A stretch of 64,000 bases of DNA from Leptospira hartskeerlii (lineage in GTDB: Bacteria > Spirochaetota > Leptospiria > Leptospirales > Leptospiraceae): positions 542,398 through 606,397 of the forward strand of contig NZ_NPDL01000001.1 of assembly GCF_002811475.1 (NCBI RefSeq). The letters run 5' to 3'. Each line of letters opens with the position of its first letter. The stretch's first letter is position 1. Of this stretch, positions 25,681 to 34,754 are shown piece after piece. The position numbers and the translations under genes were made by a program. The notes under the pieces were generated by a model that was not told where the DNA came from, did no database searches, and saw nothing but the letters and a program-made list of their open reading frames with translations.

Positions 25681-26802
25681 TTAATGGTTCGGCTTAGAGC
25701 CTCTTTTATAACTGAGACCTTTTAGATATTTTCCAGGGTTTACCGATTTCCCTTTTTGGATGACTTCAAAATGTAAGTGAGGACCGAAACAGTAACCTGT
25801 ACATCCCGAGGTTGCGATCTTCTTGCCTGCGACTACGTAATCCCCACGTTTTACATTCAGTCTGGAATTGTGAGCATATAATGTTTTGAAATCGTCGTTA
25901 TGTTCGATTACGATTGCGTTTCCATAACCACCCATCCATCCGGAGAAAACAACTTTACCGTTACGAGCCGCCATCACTGCTTCGTAATTGGCTTTTAAGT
26001 CCAGCGCTTCATGGAATTTATGCTGCGGAAAGGTTCTCCATCCGTAATTAGAAGTAACCACATGAGAAGTAACAGGAACCACCCATTTAGGTGCGGGATC
26101 AGGGATCACAGCGCCTGGAAGAAAAACTTTTTGGCCCGGACGAAGAATATCCAGATCGTCCAGTTTATTCTCTTCTAAAATTTCATCTAAGTTTACTTTG
26201 TAAAGGGAAGCAACTTTTGCGACTGTATCTCCCGCTTTGAATTTATATAATAGACCTTGTTTATTCGGGATCTGTAATATTTGTCCCGGATATAGAGTTT
26301 CTTCCAGATTGATACTCGAGGAACCTGCAATGGATTCCATAGAGACCTTATAACGAGTTGCGATCTCTGATAGAGTTTCGTTCCTTTTAACTTTGTAAGT
26401 AACTACTTTAAGTTGTTTCTTTTTATCGGAAACGCTCTTGATCTCGTTTGCCATTAAGATGGTAAGTTTCGCTTTTTCGGATTCTTCTAAAAATTTTTCG
26501 TCGCCTTTTTTGGCTTTTAAGTCTTCCGAATCGTTTTCAGTTACTTCGGTAGATGCGGATTCCATAGAAGCGTTAGACGGGCTCATCCAAATTCCTAAAA
26601 ATAGGACCATAAAGATAACCGATGCTACAAGAGGAATAACGCGGAACTTACGTCTTCGGAAGTCTAGGTTTCCGTGATACAGGTTTCCTCTGAAATAAAA
26701 GGAATAATGGAAATGGAAGGCGCCCAGGTAGATCAGGGTGAAATTATCGGTCCGGAGGATTTCTTTTCCTGCGGTCAATTGCCTGGGCTTCTTGAAGATC
26801 AT
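25681..26802 (-). CDS. LysM-domain M23 peptidoglycan endopeptidase
   Basis: A 373-residue protein with one N-terminal membrane anchor (about 55-75), two LysM motifs (YKVKRNETLSEIATRYKV and YKFKAGDTVAKVASLYKV) that bind peptidoglycan, and a C-terminal M23 domain. The zinc ligands are visible in the KFHEALDLK and GPHLHFEV blocks, with a further histidine in TLYAHNS. The first ligand block reads H-E-A-L-D where lysostaphin-type enzymes have HxGxD. It would cleave peptide cross-links during cell-wall remodelling. The ATG at 26802 lacks a clear ribosome site, so the start may lie further in. It follows a bactofilin gene, a recurring pair in curved and helical bacteria. Confidence 0.88.
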   Translation of the reverse strand: MIFKKPRQLTAGKEILRTDNFTLIYLGAFHFHYSFYFRGNLYHGNLDFRRRKFRVIPLVASVIFMVLFLGIWMSPSNASMESASTEVTENDSEDLKAKKGDEKFLEESEKAKLTILMANEIKSVSDKKKQLKVVTYKVKRNETLSEIATRYKVSMESIAGSSSINLEETLYPGQILQIPNKQGLLYKFKAGDTVAKVASLYKVNLDEILEENKLDDLDILRPGQKVFLPGAVIPDPAPKWVVPVTSHVVTSNYGWRTFPQHKFHEALDLKANYEAVMAARNGKVVFSGWMGGYGNAIVIEHNDDFKTLYAHNSRLNVKRGDYVVAGKKIATSGCTGYCFGPHLHFEVIQKGKSVNPGKYLKGLSYKRGSKPNH

Positions 26803-26893
26803 ACTTTGAGTATCGGTCGATCGGGTGGAGAACCACCCGAGTTTTTGATTCGAACAAATCTAAGAGGTGGGAAAAAGAACTCGAGGCCTGGAG

Positions 26894-27304
26894 TTATTCT
26901 TCCTTTCCGTTGTCCAATGTCCTTGTGCCGCCAAAAGATTCTTCCACGATCTTTTTAACGTCTTTCTTTTGGCCTCCGGTTACGGTGATATTTCCTTTCG
27001 CTACCACACCTTTTGCCAGGGAAAGAGCGGGAGCGATAATATCCCCTAAGAGACGTCCAGTTTCTTCCAAGCGGACTTCTGATTCCGCTTTAATATTTCC
27101 GATCAAGGTGCCTGCTACGATCACTTCTCTTGCGGAAATGTTAGTGCGAACCTTACCGGTTTCTCCAATAAATAATGCGTCGTCGGTTTTAATTTCCCCT
27201 TCGAATTTTCCGTCGATACGTAGGGAACCAGCGATATAGAATTTGCCCTCAAATATGGAACCTGGGCCGATTACGCTGTTATTATTATCCTTACCGATGG
27301 CCAT
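26894..27304 (-). CDS. Bactofilin
   Basis: A 136-residue bactofilin with the beta-helix repeat pattern (GSIFEGKFYIAGSLRIDGKFEGEIKTDDALFIGETGKV, continuing with REVIVAGTLIGNI). Bactofilins polymerise without nucleotides into filaments under the membrane and position cell-wall enzymes. The gene lies between PBP1A and the LysM/M23 peptidase on one strand. In Helicobacter and in Leptospira biflexa, bactofilins affect helical cell shape or pitch, so a shape role here is a reasonable inference. Flexible tails flank the core, as usual. Confidence 0.9.
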   Translation of the reverse strand: MAIGKDNNNSVIGPGSIFEGKFYIAGSLRIDGKFEGEIKTDDALFIGETGKVRTNISAREVIVAGTLIGNIKAESEVRLEETGRLLGDIIAPALSLAKGVVAKGNITVTGGQKKDVKKIVEESFGGTRTLDNGKEE

Positions 27305-27377
27305 CTGTTACTCCTGACTGCTGATTCATCTATTTGGTGGGCGGTTCCGAAATCGACAACTCTTTTTGCACGAGACC

Positions 27378-29852
27378 TTATCTAATTACGTCCTCGTCTC
27401 CCTCAAAGAGATTCGGTTTTTTCTTTTTAGTCGTTCCTGGGTCTGTGGTATGAGTGGGAGTCGGATCCGGCTCGCTCATTCCTCTATGGTCATCGCAGAC
27501 TTCTTTTGGAACTGTATCTTTGTCGAATACTTCCTCTTCTGTTTGGTAGCAATGAGAACCTGGAAGTTTTCCGGAGATGGAGCAGATGGTCCTGCGCACA
27601 ATTTTTGCGTCTCCAAAATCGAATGATTTGGATTTTTCTTTGACGAGTGCATTTGCCATAAATCTTCCCCAGATGGGAGCGGCTACTACTGCACCTGACA
27701 TTCCTCTGCCGAGCGAAAGTGTTCCGGTGTCATATCCCACCCAAACGACCGCTACTAGTTCCGGAGTGTAACCTGCGAACCATGCATCTCTAAAATTATT
27801 TGTGGTCCCTGTTTTTCCTGCAGCAGGCCGCGTGAGTCCGTAAGACCTTGCTCCGGTCCCCGTTCCTTTTTTGATCACGTCTTCCATCATGGAAGTGATT
27901 ACGTAACTTGTTTCGGGAGAAAGTAATCTCTTCCTTTCTTTCGATTCGAATTCTTTTCTGAAATCTTTGATCAGATTTCCTTGTTCGTCTTCTACATACA
28001 AAACGCTGAGAGGGAAAACTTGTTTTCCTCCGGAAGCGAATACCGCGTAAGATCTTGCGAGTTCATAAGGAGAAACTTCAAAACTTCCTAATGCGATTGA
28101 AAAGTCTCTAGGTAGATTTCTATTCTCTACCTGTAAAAGTTTTTCGAGTCTTGGCAGAAGATTATTCAGACCAGTATGTTCAAGAAGTCGAACAGCAACA
28201 CTATTTCTGGAAAGTTCAAGTGCTTCTCTTAATCGAATGAATCCGGAATATTCTCCTGAATAATTACTCGGGTTCCATTCGTCCCCGTCTTCTAAAACAT
28301 ATTGAAGCGGAGAATCATCAAATAAAGAAGCTGCCGTAACATTCTTCTTATCATCCGGATGTTCATGATAATATTCCATCGCAGACGCATATACCAAAGG
28401 TTTGAATGCAGAACCAGGCTGTCTATATGCTTGGAATGCGCGGATCTGTTGGTTATCCGACCTAAATCCGGAACCTCCTACCATTGCGGTAATATAACCC
28501 GTGTCCGGACGAATGGAGATTAACGCGCCTTCCACAGGTAATAGGTGATCTTCTGTGGCTTGGGTCCTATAATTCCAGTCAATTGCTTCTCCTAAACCTT
28601 CTGTGCCTGAGATCAAATTTAAGACGGATAAGTCGTCTCTAAATTCTTCCTGCCAGGCTCTATTGAATGTTCTGTAAGAACGGGAGATCTTAAATTTGAA
28701 TTCAGGAAGGTCGTGAAGTTCCGCCAAAAGTTTGTAGGTAGAACCATAAGAATCTTCGAATGAGTCGATTTTTGTAAAAGCTCTTTGGTTGGATAATTGG
28801 GTCTGTTGTTTTAATCCTGCAGCAAGCGCCTTTTCCGCCTGGGCTTGGTGCTGTATATTTAGGGTGGTATATATCTTTAGGCCACCTTCATAGATTTGTT
28901 GAGAAGGTATATAACGGGCCAGGTTCTTTCGCACATATTCGGTAAAATATGGGAATCTGTTGAGACGATCGGAGAAAGCAGAATCGTTAGGGGAACGATT
29001 TAAAGTTATATAATATTCGGAGAATGCTTCGAATTCTCTCTCTGCGGTTTCCACATCCAGAATCCCGTTTTCGACTAACTTCTTGAATACAACTCTCACC
29101 TTGGATGCGGACGTATTCGGGTTCACTAAGGGAGAAAATTCCTTGGGTCTTGTGGTCAAACTTGCGAGAAGTGCAGCTTCTCCCCAGCTTAAGTCCTTGA
29201 TGTCTTTTCTAAAATAGAATTTTGCCGCGGCGCCTACGCCGATTGTCCCATGACCAAGAGGGATCTCGTTTAGATAGATACCTATTAAGGTTTTCTTATC
29301 GAATACTAATTCAAGAAGTAGTGCTAGCCAAGCTTCTCTTGCCTTACGTAAAAAGGATCTTTCCGTATTTAAGAACTTTAATCTTGCAACCTGTTGTGTG
29401 ATTGTGGAGGCACCTTCTTTTACTCTTCCTGCAAGAAGGTTTACCATTGTGGCCCTGAAAATCCCTCGAAGATCCAATCCTTTGTGGGATCTGAAATTAT
29501 TATCTTCCGTCGAAACAAAACAACGGATGACTTTATTTTCTTCCCAGCCGCCTGGAAGATCCTCGTCAGTGATCACCACTCTGGAAAACCTATAAAACTC
29601 TGCGATAGGTTCGTATTTCCCTTCTGTATTGAGTCCGAAGAGTAAAGAAGGTTTTTCGTAACGATCCGCTTTAGGAACCTGCCAAATATCTTTAACGGAG
29701 AATACGAATAAAAATCCGTTTAAGAAGATGAGTCCCAAAACAAGATATAAAAGTTTACGAACAGGATCGGAAGAATCCATGCGGGATTGAATCCTGTCCC
29801 TAAAAAGTACTACGAAATATCTTGTGAAAAAATCTACGGGTTCGTGTTTCAT
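27378..29852 (-). CDS. Class A penicillin-binding protein (PBP1A type)
   Basis: An 824-residue bifunctional cell-wall synthase with one N-terminal membrane segment (about residues 30-50). The glycosyltransferase 51 domain shows EDNNFRSHKGLDLRG and GASTITQQVAR. The transpeptidase has the serine motif GSAFKP, the SRN motif in ELSRNSVAVR, and KTGTT. Glycan strands are polymerised and cross-linked in the periplasm. The C-terminus is a Pro/Thr/Lys-rich tail. It heads the bactofilin and M23 peptidase genes, so wall synthesis, hydrolysis and scaffold genes are grouped. Confidence 0.93.
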   Translation of the reverse strand: MKHEPVDFFTRYFVVLFRDRIQSRMDSSDPVRKLLYLVLGLIFLNGFLFVFSVKDIWQVPKADRYEKPSLLFGLNTEGKYEPIAEFYRFSRVVITDEDLPGGWEENKVIRCFVSTEDNNFRSHKGLDLRGIFRATMVNLLAGRVKEGASTITQQVARLKFLNTERSFLRKAREAWLALLLELVFDKKTLIGIYLNEIPLGHGTIGVGAAAKFYFRKDIKDLSWGEAALLASLTTRPKEFSPLVNPNTSASKVRVVFKKLVENGILDVETAEREFEAFSEYYITLNRSPNDSAFSDRLNRFPYFTEYVRKNLARYIPSQQIYEGGLKIYTTLNIQHQAQAEKALAAGLKQQTQLSNQRAFTKIDSFEDSYGSTYKLLAELHDLPEFKFKISRSYRTFNRAWQEEFRDDLSVLNLISGTEGLGEAIDWNYRTQATEDHLLPVEGALISIRPDTGYITAMVGGSGFRSDNQQIRAFQAYRQPGSAFKPLVYASAMEYYHEHPDDKKNVTAASLFDDSPLQYVLEDGDEWNPSNYSGEYSGFIRLREALELSRNSVAVRLLEHTGLNNLLPRLEKLLQVENRNLPRDFSIALGSFEVSPYELARSYAVFASGGKQVFPLSVLYVEDEQGNLIKDFRKEFESKERKRLLSPETSYVITSMMEDVIKKGTGTGARSYGLTRPAAGKTGTTNNFRDAWFAGYTPELVAVVWVGYDTGTLSLGRGMSGAVVAAPIWGRFMANALVKEKSKSFDFGDAKIVRRTICSISGKLPGSHCYQTEEEVFDKDTVPKEVCDDHRGMSEPDPTPTHTTDPGTTKKKKPNLFEGDEDVIR

Positions 29853-29871
29853 TTGGTTTATTTCTGATTTC

Positions 29872-30939
29872 TTATAAAGGCGAAAATTGGCGCATCTTAT
29901 CTATACCATGGAACCTAAGTCCGGTATCTAAGTTGTATCCTTGGTATTCTTTGATCATAGAAGAACGAGAAGTTTTGTCGTGAACATAACCCCAGGCATT
30001 TGTCACCGCATCTTTTGCAGCTTCACATGCCTTATTGATCAGCTCCACGAAAGAATCGTTTCGGATCAGGTTCGGGTCCGCAGGATAAGACCATTCTCTT
30101 TTTTCTTCGTTCATGATCCTTTTATCTATATGTTCTTTTAATGGAAGCATTAGAACGGAAGAATTTACTTTGTGCATAGTGATCTTGTCTAGGAAGCTAA
30201 GTGCCGCTCTTACTATCTTGCTTCTGGAATCCAAGTATCTATGAAAATACAAATAACCTAAGAAAGATTCGTTCAGAATGTCTCCAGGGATGATCTTTTC
30301 TTCGGAGCCGATATATTTTTCTTTGAACTCTTTCGGGAAAGTCGCTTTTAAACCTTTTAGCCAAAAGTTCCAAAGCATTGGGTCCATTTTTTTCTTCCCA
30401 TCTTTACCTTTAAAGATCAGATCCACATGTTGTACGAAATCATATGCTTTTGGAGTCATTCCCCATCTGAAATCCAGAAGCCAGGAATCCAAAGCGAACT
30501 CTACTCTCATATGATTGTATTGTGCCTTGGAACTGATCTGTTTGTCCGGACTATAATAATCGCCGGAGATAAAAAAGATATAAGGGTGAGTGACGATATC
30601 CACAGCACAGTGAATGATATAACCTAAAGTGAATGCTAAAAAACGATCTCTGTAAATTCCCTCTTCAACAGTGAGGACTCCGTCCAAAAAATTCAGGATC
30701 AATTCTAAAACGTTTTCGTGATGGCTTAGATCTCCCCAAGGGAGCGCCTTTTTGGTCCGAACAGGAGAAAGAACATGATAAAAATAAAAAATATCGGGAG
30801 CGATCGCACCTATATTGGCAAACTTACGAGTACCTTCTTCTCTTAAAAGTTTTGCGATCTTTCTTTGTTCTACAGTTCCGTGATCCAGATGTTTGCAGAC
30901 TTGGGAGAGAGCTTCGAGATGAGTGATTTTGCCTGCCAT
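29872..30939 (-). CDS. Zinc-dependent phospholipase C-like protein
   Basis: A 355-residue soluble protein of the zn_dep_PLPC family: early THLEAL, then NIGAIAPDIFYFYH, DLSHHENV and a central FTLGYIIHCAVDIVTHPYIF that together supply the His/Asp set expected to bind zinc. No signal peptide is seen, unlike secreted clostridial phospholipase C, so an intracellular hydrolase or a non-enzymatic family member is possible. It ends 19 bases before the PBP1A start and is probably the first gene of that run. Confidence 0.78.
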   Translation of the reverse strand: MAGKITHLEALSQVCKHLDHGTVEQRKIAKLLREEGTRKFANIGAIAPDIFYFYHVLSPVRTKKALPWGDLSHHENVLELILNFLDGVLTVEEGIYRDRFLAFTLGYIIHCAVDIVTHPYIFFISGDYYSPDKQISSKAQYNHMRVEFALDSWLLDFRWGMTPKAYDFVQHVDLIFKGKDGKKKMDPMLWNFWLKGLKATFPKEFKEKYIGSEEKIIPGDILNESFLGYLYFHRYLDSRSKIVRAALSFLDKITMHKVNSSVLMLPLKEHIDKRIMNEEKREWSYPADPNLIRNDSFVELINKACEAAKDAVTNAWGYVHDKTSRSSMIKEYQGYNLDTGLRFHGIDKMRQFSPL

Positions 30940-31016
30940 ATCGGAATTTTGCCTTTGAAAAAACCCGGACCGCTCTAAAAGATGGCCTAGAACTATCTAG
31001 AAAACCCTCTAACCCT

Positions 31017-32288
31017 ATGCAATCAATAGAAAATCTTAAATTTTTGACCCCTGAAGAAGCAAGAAAAATCGCAACAAATTTCGGAACTCCACTTTTTGTG
31101 TACTCTCGCAAAGGGATCGAGAAAAGTTGCGATGACGCACTCGCATTCCCTAACGCTTTCGGTCTGACCGTTCGATTTGCAATGAAAGCCAATCCAGGAC
31201 GCACAGTTCTCGAAATATTAAAGAAGAAGGGCATACATATCGACGCATCTTCCGAACATGAAGTGAAACGTGCGATACTTGCAGGATTCAAACCTTCCGA
31301 TATTCTGCTCACTTCCCAACAATTGGCAAGATCCTTGAAGGATTTGATTCCCCAAGGAGTACAATTCAACGCATGTTCGCTCAGGCAGCTGGAAGAATTC
31401 GGAAAATTATTTCCAGGAAAAGAAGTAAGCGTGCGTTTTAATCCTGGCTTGGGTTCCGGAGCCACAAAGAAGACGGATGTAGGAGGTAAAACATCCTCCT
31501 TCGGTATCTGGCATGAAGAGATTGGAAAAGTAAAAGAGATCGTTTCCAAATACGGACTCAAACTTGTCCGAGTTCATACTCACATCGGTTCAGGTTCCGA
31601 TCCGGAAGTTTGGAAGGCCGTTGCACATTATACCTTAGAGATCGCAGCTCAATTTCCGGATTGTAAGACTGTGAACTTAGGCGGAGGTTTCAAAGTTGGA
31701 AGAATGATCGGTGAAAAAACGACCGATCCGCAGTCGATTGGAGTACCGGTAAAGGAACTCTTTGAAAATTATGCCAAAGAAAAAGGAATCCAACTCAAAA
31801 TGGAAATAGAGCCCGGTTCCTTCTTAATGGTGAATAACGGAGCAATCCTGACTCAGGTGGATGATATTGTCTACACTGGAGAGGGCGGATATACTTTCGT
31901 AAAACTTGATATGGGGATGGACGTGAATACACGACCTGCTTTATATGCGGCAAAACATCCATTGATAGTCATTCCACAAAAAGAAAAGTCAGAACAAAAG
32001 ACAGGGGACTTTGTATATGTGGGACATTGCTGCGAGAGTGGGGACTTGATCACACAGGAAGAAGGAGGTGGGCCTCAACTTAGGACCACACAGATTCCTG
32101 AGGTCGGAGACTTAGTGGTGATGGAAGGAACGGGGGCTTATTGTTCTTCTATGTCCACGAAGAATTATAATTCTTATCCGGAAACTTCTGAGGTATTGAT
32201 CGATACTGATGGAACGACCAAACTTGTAAGACAAAGACAAACTCTGGAACAAATCCTACAAAATGAACTCTTGGTTTCCCTCGGGTAA
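31017..32288 (+). CDS. lysA: Diaminopimelate decarboxylase
   Basis: A 423-residue fold-III PLP enzyme that converts meso-diaminopimelate to lysine. The PLP lysine is in RFAMKANPGR near residue 60. HTHIGSG, the phosphate-binding NLGGGF, EPGSFLM and the C-terminal substrate-cysteine block HCCESGD are all present, as is GTGAYCSSM. Length matches the family. The last 26 bases overlap the next gene, ispD. Confidence 0.9.
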   Translation: MQSIENLKFLTPEEARKIATNFGTPLFVYSRKGIEKSCDDALAFPNAFGLTVRFAMKANPGRTVLEILKKKGIHIDASSEHEVKRAILAGFKPSDILLTSQQLARSLKDLIPQGVQFNACSLRQLEEFGKLFPGKEVSVRFNPGLGSGATKKTDVGGKTSSFGIWHEEIGKVKEIVSKYGLKLVRVHTHIGSGSDPEVWKAVAHYTLEIAAQFPDCKTVNLGGGFKVGRMIGEKTTDPQSIGVPVKELFENYAKEKGIQLKMEIEPGSFLMVNNGAILTQVDDIVYTGEGGYTFVKLDMGMDVNTRPALYAAKHPLIVIPQKEKSEQKTGDFVYVGHCCESGDLITQEEGGGPQLRTTQIPEVGDLVVMEGTGAYCSSMSTKNYNSYPETSEVLIDTDGTTKLVRQRQTLEQILQNELLVSLG

Positions 32289-32979
32289 TATCTATCTACT
32301 ACTTCTTTCGGGAGGAACTGGTTCCCGAATGCGGTCGGATATTCCGAAACAATTTTTAGAATTAAACGGTAAATCGATCTTACTCCATAGTCTGGAGATT
32401 TTTTTAGACTGGGGCAAAACTAAAAGTATAGTACTAGTATCTCATAAAGATTATATTCTGAACTCGGAAACACTTTGTTCTCCCCTTCTTAGGGAAAGAG
32501 ATAGAATCGTAGAAGGCGGAGACACTAGACACGGATCCACGTTAGCCGGGATTCATAGTATCCAATTTTCTGCAAATGATATCATATTGATCCATGATGC
32601 CGCGAGACCGTTTGTTTCTCCTGACGATTTGGACAGATTATCTAGTGCGACGGAAAAATTCGGAGTGGCCACTCTTGCCTCAAGAAATCACGAAACAGTT
32701 TTGGAAGAAGAGAACAACAGTCTGAAATTTTTAAACCGAGAGAAGATCTGGTTTATGAAAACTCCCCAAGGGATTCGGGGAGATATCCTGAAAAAGATCT
32801 TAGAAAAACAATCCACAACCGAACCGACAGATCTATGTACATGGGCTCAAGGTGAGGGTATCGTTTCTAGACTAGTGGAATCCAATCCATACAATCTAAA
32901 AATTACCGAAAAGTCGGACCTGGCGTTAGCAGAAGCGATTTTGCCATTGTTTCAAAATTGGAAAAATGAAATAATCTAA
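32263..32979 (+). CDS. ispD: 2-C-methyl-D-erythritol 4-phosphate cytidylyltransferase
   Basis: A 238-residue nucleotidyltransferase of the non-mevalonate isoprenoid pathway; it joins CTP and MEP to give CDP-ME. It has the CTP-binding loop LLLSGGTGSRMRSDIPKQF, GDTRHGS, the metal/ribose motif ILIHDAARPFVS, and TPQGI. The N-terminus overlaps lysA by 26 bases in another frame, which suggests translational coupling. A start further inside would cut the CTP loop only a little, so 32263 is favoured. Confidence 0.88.
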   Translation: MNSWFPSGNIYLLLLSGGTGSRMRSDIPKQFLELNGKSILLHSLEIFLDWGKTKSIVLVSHKDYILNSETLCSPLLRERDRIVEGGDTRHGSTLAGIHSIQFSANDIILIHDAARPFVSPDDLDRLSSATEKFGVATLASRNHETVLEEENNSLKFLNREKIWFMKTPQGIRGDILKKILEKQSTTEPTDLCTWAQGEGIVSRLVESNPYNLKITEKSDLALAEAILPLFQNWKNEII

Positions 32980-33017
32980 CATTTTTGCGCTTTGTCTAAA
33001 GAGTGGACTGAAAAATG

Positions 33018-33065
33018 CTTGCATTTTGCAAGTTGAATAGAGTCAAATTACTTGTAAAATGCAAG
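33018..33065 (+). promoter_or_regulatory. Two HxlR-type operators over a putative promoter
   Basis: CTTGCATTTTGCAAG (33018-33032) is a perfect 6-bp inverted repeat with a 3-base spacer. CTTGTAAAATGCAAG (33051-33065) is the same site with one arm mismatch. A plausible promoter reads TTGAAT at 33033-33038 and TAAAAT at 33055-33060 with a 16-base spacer, so one site abuts the -35 and the other covers the -10. Binding there would repress the SDR gene at 33085. A third copy lies before the HxlR regulator gene itself. Confidence 0.65.
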
Positions 33066-33084
33066 TAAAACTTTGGACAAAAAG

Positions 33085-33885
33085 ATGAAACAAACAATTT
33101 TAGTAACGGGCGCTTCTTCCGGGATCGGATTGCTGATCGCAAAAACGCTGCACGAAAACGGTCATACTGTGATCGGGACAAGTCGTAACCCCAAAAAGTC
33201 CCAATCGGAAGTTCCATTCAAATTATTACCGTTGGATATCTCAGATGACAATTCCATTGGTTCCTTCGGTAAATTATTATTCGGTGAAATAGATCGGTTA
33301 GATGTGTTGATCAATAACGCCGGCTATTTAGTAAAGGGACTGGCGGAAGAAACCTCTATAGAACTCGGAAGACAACAATTAGAAACGAACTTTTGGGGTA
33401 CCGTTAAGTTTACGAATGAATTGCTGCCTTACTTCAGAAAGCAAAGATCCGGAAAAATAATTACTATCGGTTCTTTTCTAGGTTTGATCAGTCTTCCGAA
33501 CGTTTCTTATTATTCAGCTTCAAAGCATGCATTAGAAGGATATTTCAAATCGTTACGATTCGAACTAAATCAATTTAATATCAAAGTTAGTGTGGTCGAG
33601 CCAATGGCTTTCAAAACGAATATAGGCGACAATTCGATTTCGGCAAAAGGGACAATAAGAGAATACGATTCTTTTCGTCAGAAGATTGTAGAGTTTACAA
33701 AAAGAGAATTTGATAATGCGCCCGGCCCCGAGCCGGTCGTAAATACGATACTGAAGATTGTGAATGAAAAAACACCCAAATTCAGTTATCCCGTCGGAAA
33801 AGGTGCATCTCTTTTCCTAACATTACAACGATTCGCTTATAATACTTTTGAAGGGGCTATTCTAAAAAAAGTAAATCAAGTCTGA
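33085..33885 (+). CDS. Short-chain dehydrogenase/reductase under HxlR-type operators
   Basis: A 266-residue classical SDR: TGASSGIGLLIA at residue 8, the conserved NNAG near 80, and YYSASKHALEGYF (Tyr-x-x-x-Lys). By family an NAD(P)-dependent oxidoreductase; the substrate is unknown. The ATG at 33085 has GGA seven bases before it, whereas the upstream TTG at 33073 has no site. Two palindromic operators precede it. The convergent neighbour encodes an HxlR regulator carrying the same operator, so this is the likely target gene, perhaps an electrophile- or quinone-responsive reductase (inference). Confidence 0.85.
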   Translation: MKQTILVTGASSGIGLLIAKTLHENGHTVIGTSRNPKKSQSEVPFKLLPLDISDDNSIGSFGKLLFGEIDRLDVLINNAGYLVKGLAEETSIELGRQQLETNFWGTVKFTNELLPYFRKQRSGKIITIGSFLGLISLPNVSYYSASKHALEGYFKSLRFELNQFNIKVSVVEPMAFKTNIGDNSISAKGTIREYDSFRQKIVEFTKREFDNAPGPEPVVNTILKIVNEKTPKFSYPVGKGASLFLTLQRFAYNTFEGAILKKVNQV

Positions 33886-33909
33886 AACTAAAATGATCTG
33901 CTGGGACGA

Positions 33910-34326
33910 TCAAGTTAGGGTCTTTTCCAATTCTTTGGTCATTGCTTTAATGAATCCCAGCTTATCCTTTTTTACTTCTTTTAACATTGCCTTCCTATCT
34001 GCAGGTATGTCTGAATATTTTTCAGCCCATAAATTGATTTCGAGCAGAATGGGAAGTAGATCGATCCCTTTTCTAGTAAGCTTATATAACACTTTTGCTT
34101 TGCTATCAGGATGATCGTGTTTTTCGATAATTTTATTTTCTTCCAGAGTCAATAATCTAGAAGCTAAAATGTTGGTTGCGATTCCTTCTTTAGATTTTAG
34201 GAAATCGCCGTAGGTGCATTCTTTTGCAAACATCAGATCTCTTATAATTAATAAGGACCATTTATCTCCCCAAATATCTAGAGAGCAGCTTATTGGACAA
34301 TCCGACCTTTTTTTACCGTTCGTCAT
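33910..34326 (-). CDS. HxlR-family transcriptional regulator
   Basis: A 138-residue winged-helix regulator. The opening CPISCSLDIWGDKWSLLIIRDLMF is the HxlR signature, and the helix-turn-helix continues with GDFLKSKEGIATNILASRL. HxlR proteins such as HypR and YodB sense oxidants or electrophiles through an N-terminal cysteine, and Cys residues lie in the equivalent place (SDCPISC). The ATG at 34326 has AGGT upstream; a TTG at 34353 is a weaker start. The palindrome CTTGCATATTGCAAG lies 31 bases upstream, implying autoregulation and control of the neighbouring SDR. Confidence 0.9.
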   Translation of the reverse strand: MTNGKKRSDCPISCSLDIWGDKWSLLIIRDLMFAKECTYGDFLKSKEGIATNILASRLLTLEENKIIEKHDHPDSKAKVLYKLTRKGIDLLPILLEINLWAEKYSDIPADRKAMLKEVKKDKLGFIKAMTKELEKTLT

Positions 34327-34356
34327 ACATTTTACCTGATTCACTCTGATCAATCA

Positions 34357-34371
34357 CTTGCATATTGCAAG
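34357..34371 (-). promoter_or_regulatory. HxlR-type operator before its own gene
   Basis: CTTGCATATTGCAAG is a perfect inverted repeat (CTTGCA, 3-base spacer, TGCAAG). The arms are identical to the site at 33018 upstream of the SDR. Two independent promoters in the same locus carrying the same 15-base word strongly suggest one regulator. Confidence 0.7.
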
Positions 34372-34520
34372 AAGATATAGGAATTTGAAATTTTAAAATA
34401 AGAAGTGGACTCGCCCGCTGCACAGTCTCGCATCCTGCTCGACTCGGTTCCGCGGCGTGCTTCGTCGGCCTCAGGATGTACTTTATTAGAATGTTTGATT
34501 GTTGGGGAGAGGAAAGTTTT

Positions 34521-34602
<82 letters not shown>

Positions 34603-34684
34603 GACGGGTTACGAAAGTCAGTTTTTCAGTCGATGCCGGGAAGTCAAGGATATTGCATTAGCACCCGCGAAGGATCGAGCCGGG

Positions 34685-34717
34685 GTCACAAAAATCGCGA
34701 ATGCGATTTTTTGACCG
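34685..34717. terminator. AT-stem hairpin, probable terminator
   Basis: AAAAATCGC at 34690-34698 pairs with GCGATTTTT at 34703-34711 around a GAAT loop, with GGTC/GACC extending the stem after a small bulge. It lies just after the stop of the NHL lipoprotein gene (minus strand) and before tRNA-Leu, and provides runs of A and T on both sides for intrinsic termination. Confidence 0.6.
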
Positions 34718-34754
34718 GAGGTGAGAGCCTGGTCCGAAGGACGCGGCCGGACCC

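Noticed and set aside
30824..31561. 245-codon minus-strand open frame
   Set aside because: It lies across the start of lysA on the opposite strand; lysA has all family motifs, and this frame gives a Ser/Phe-rich composition typical of a shadow.
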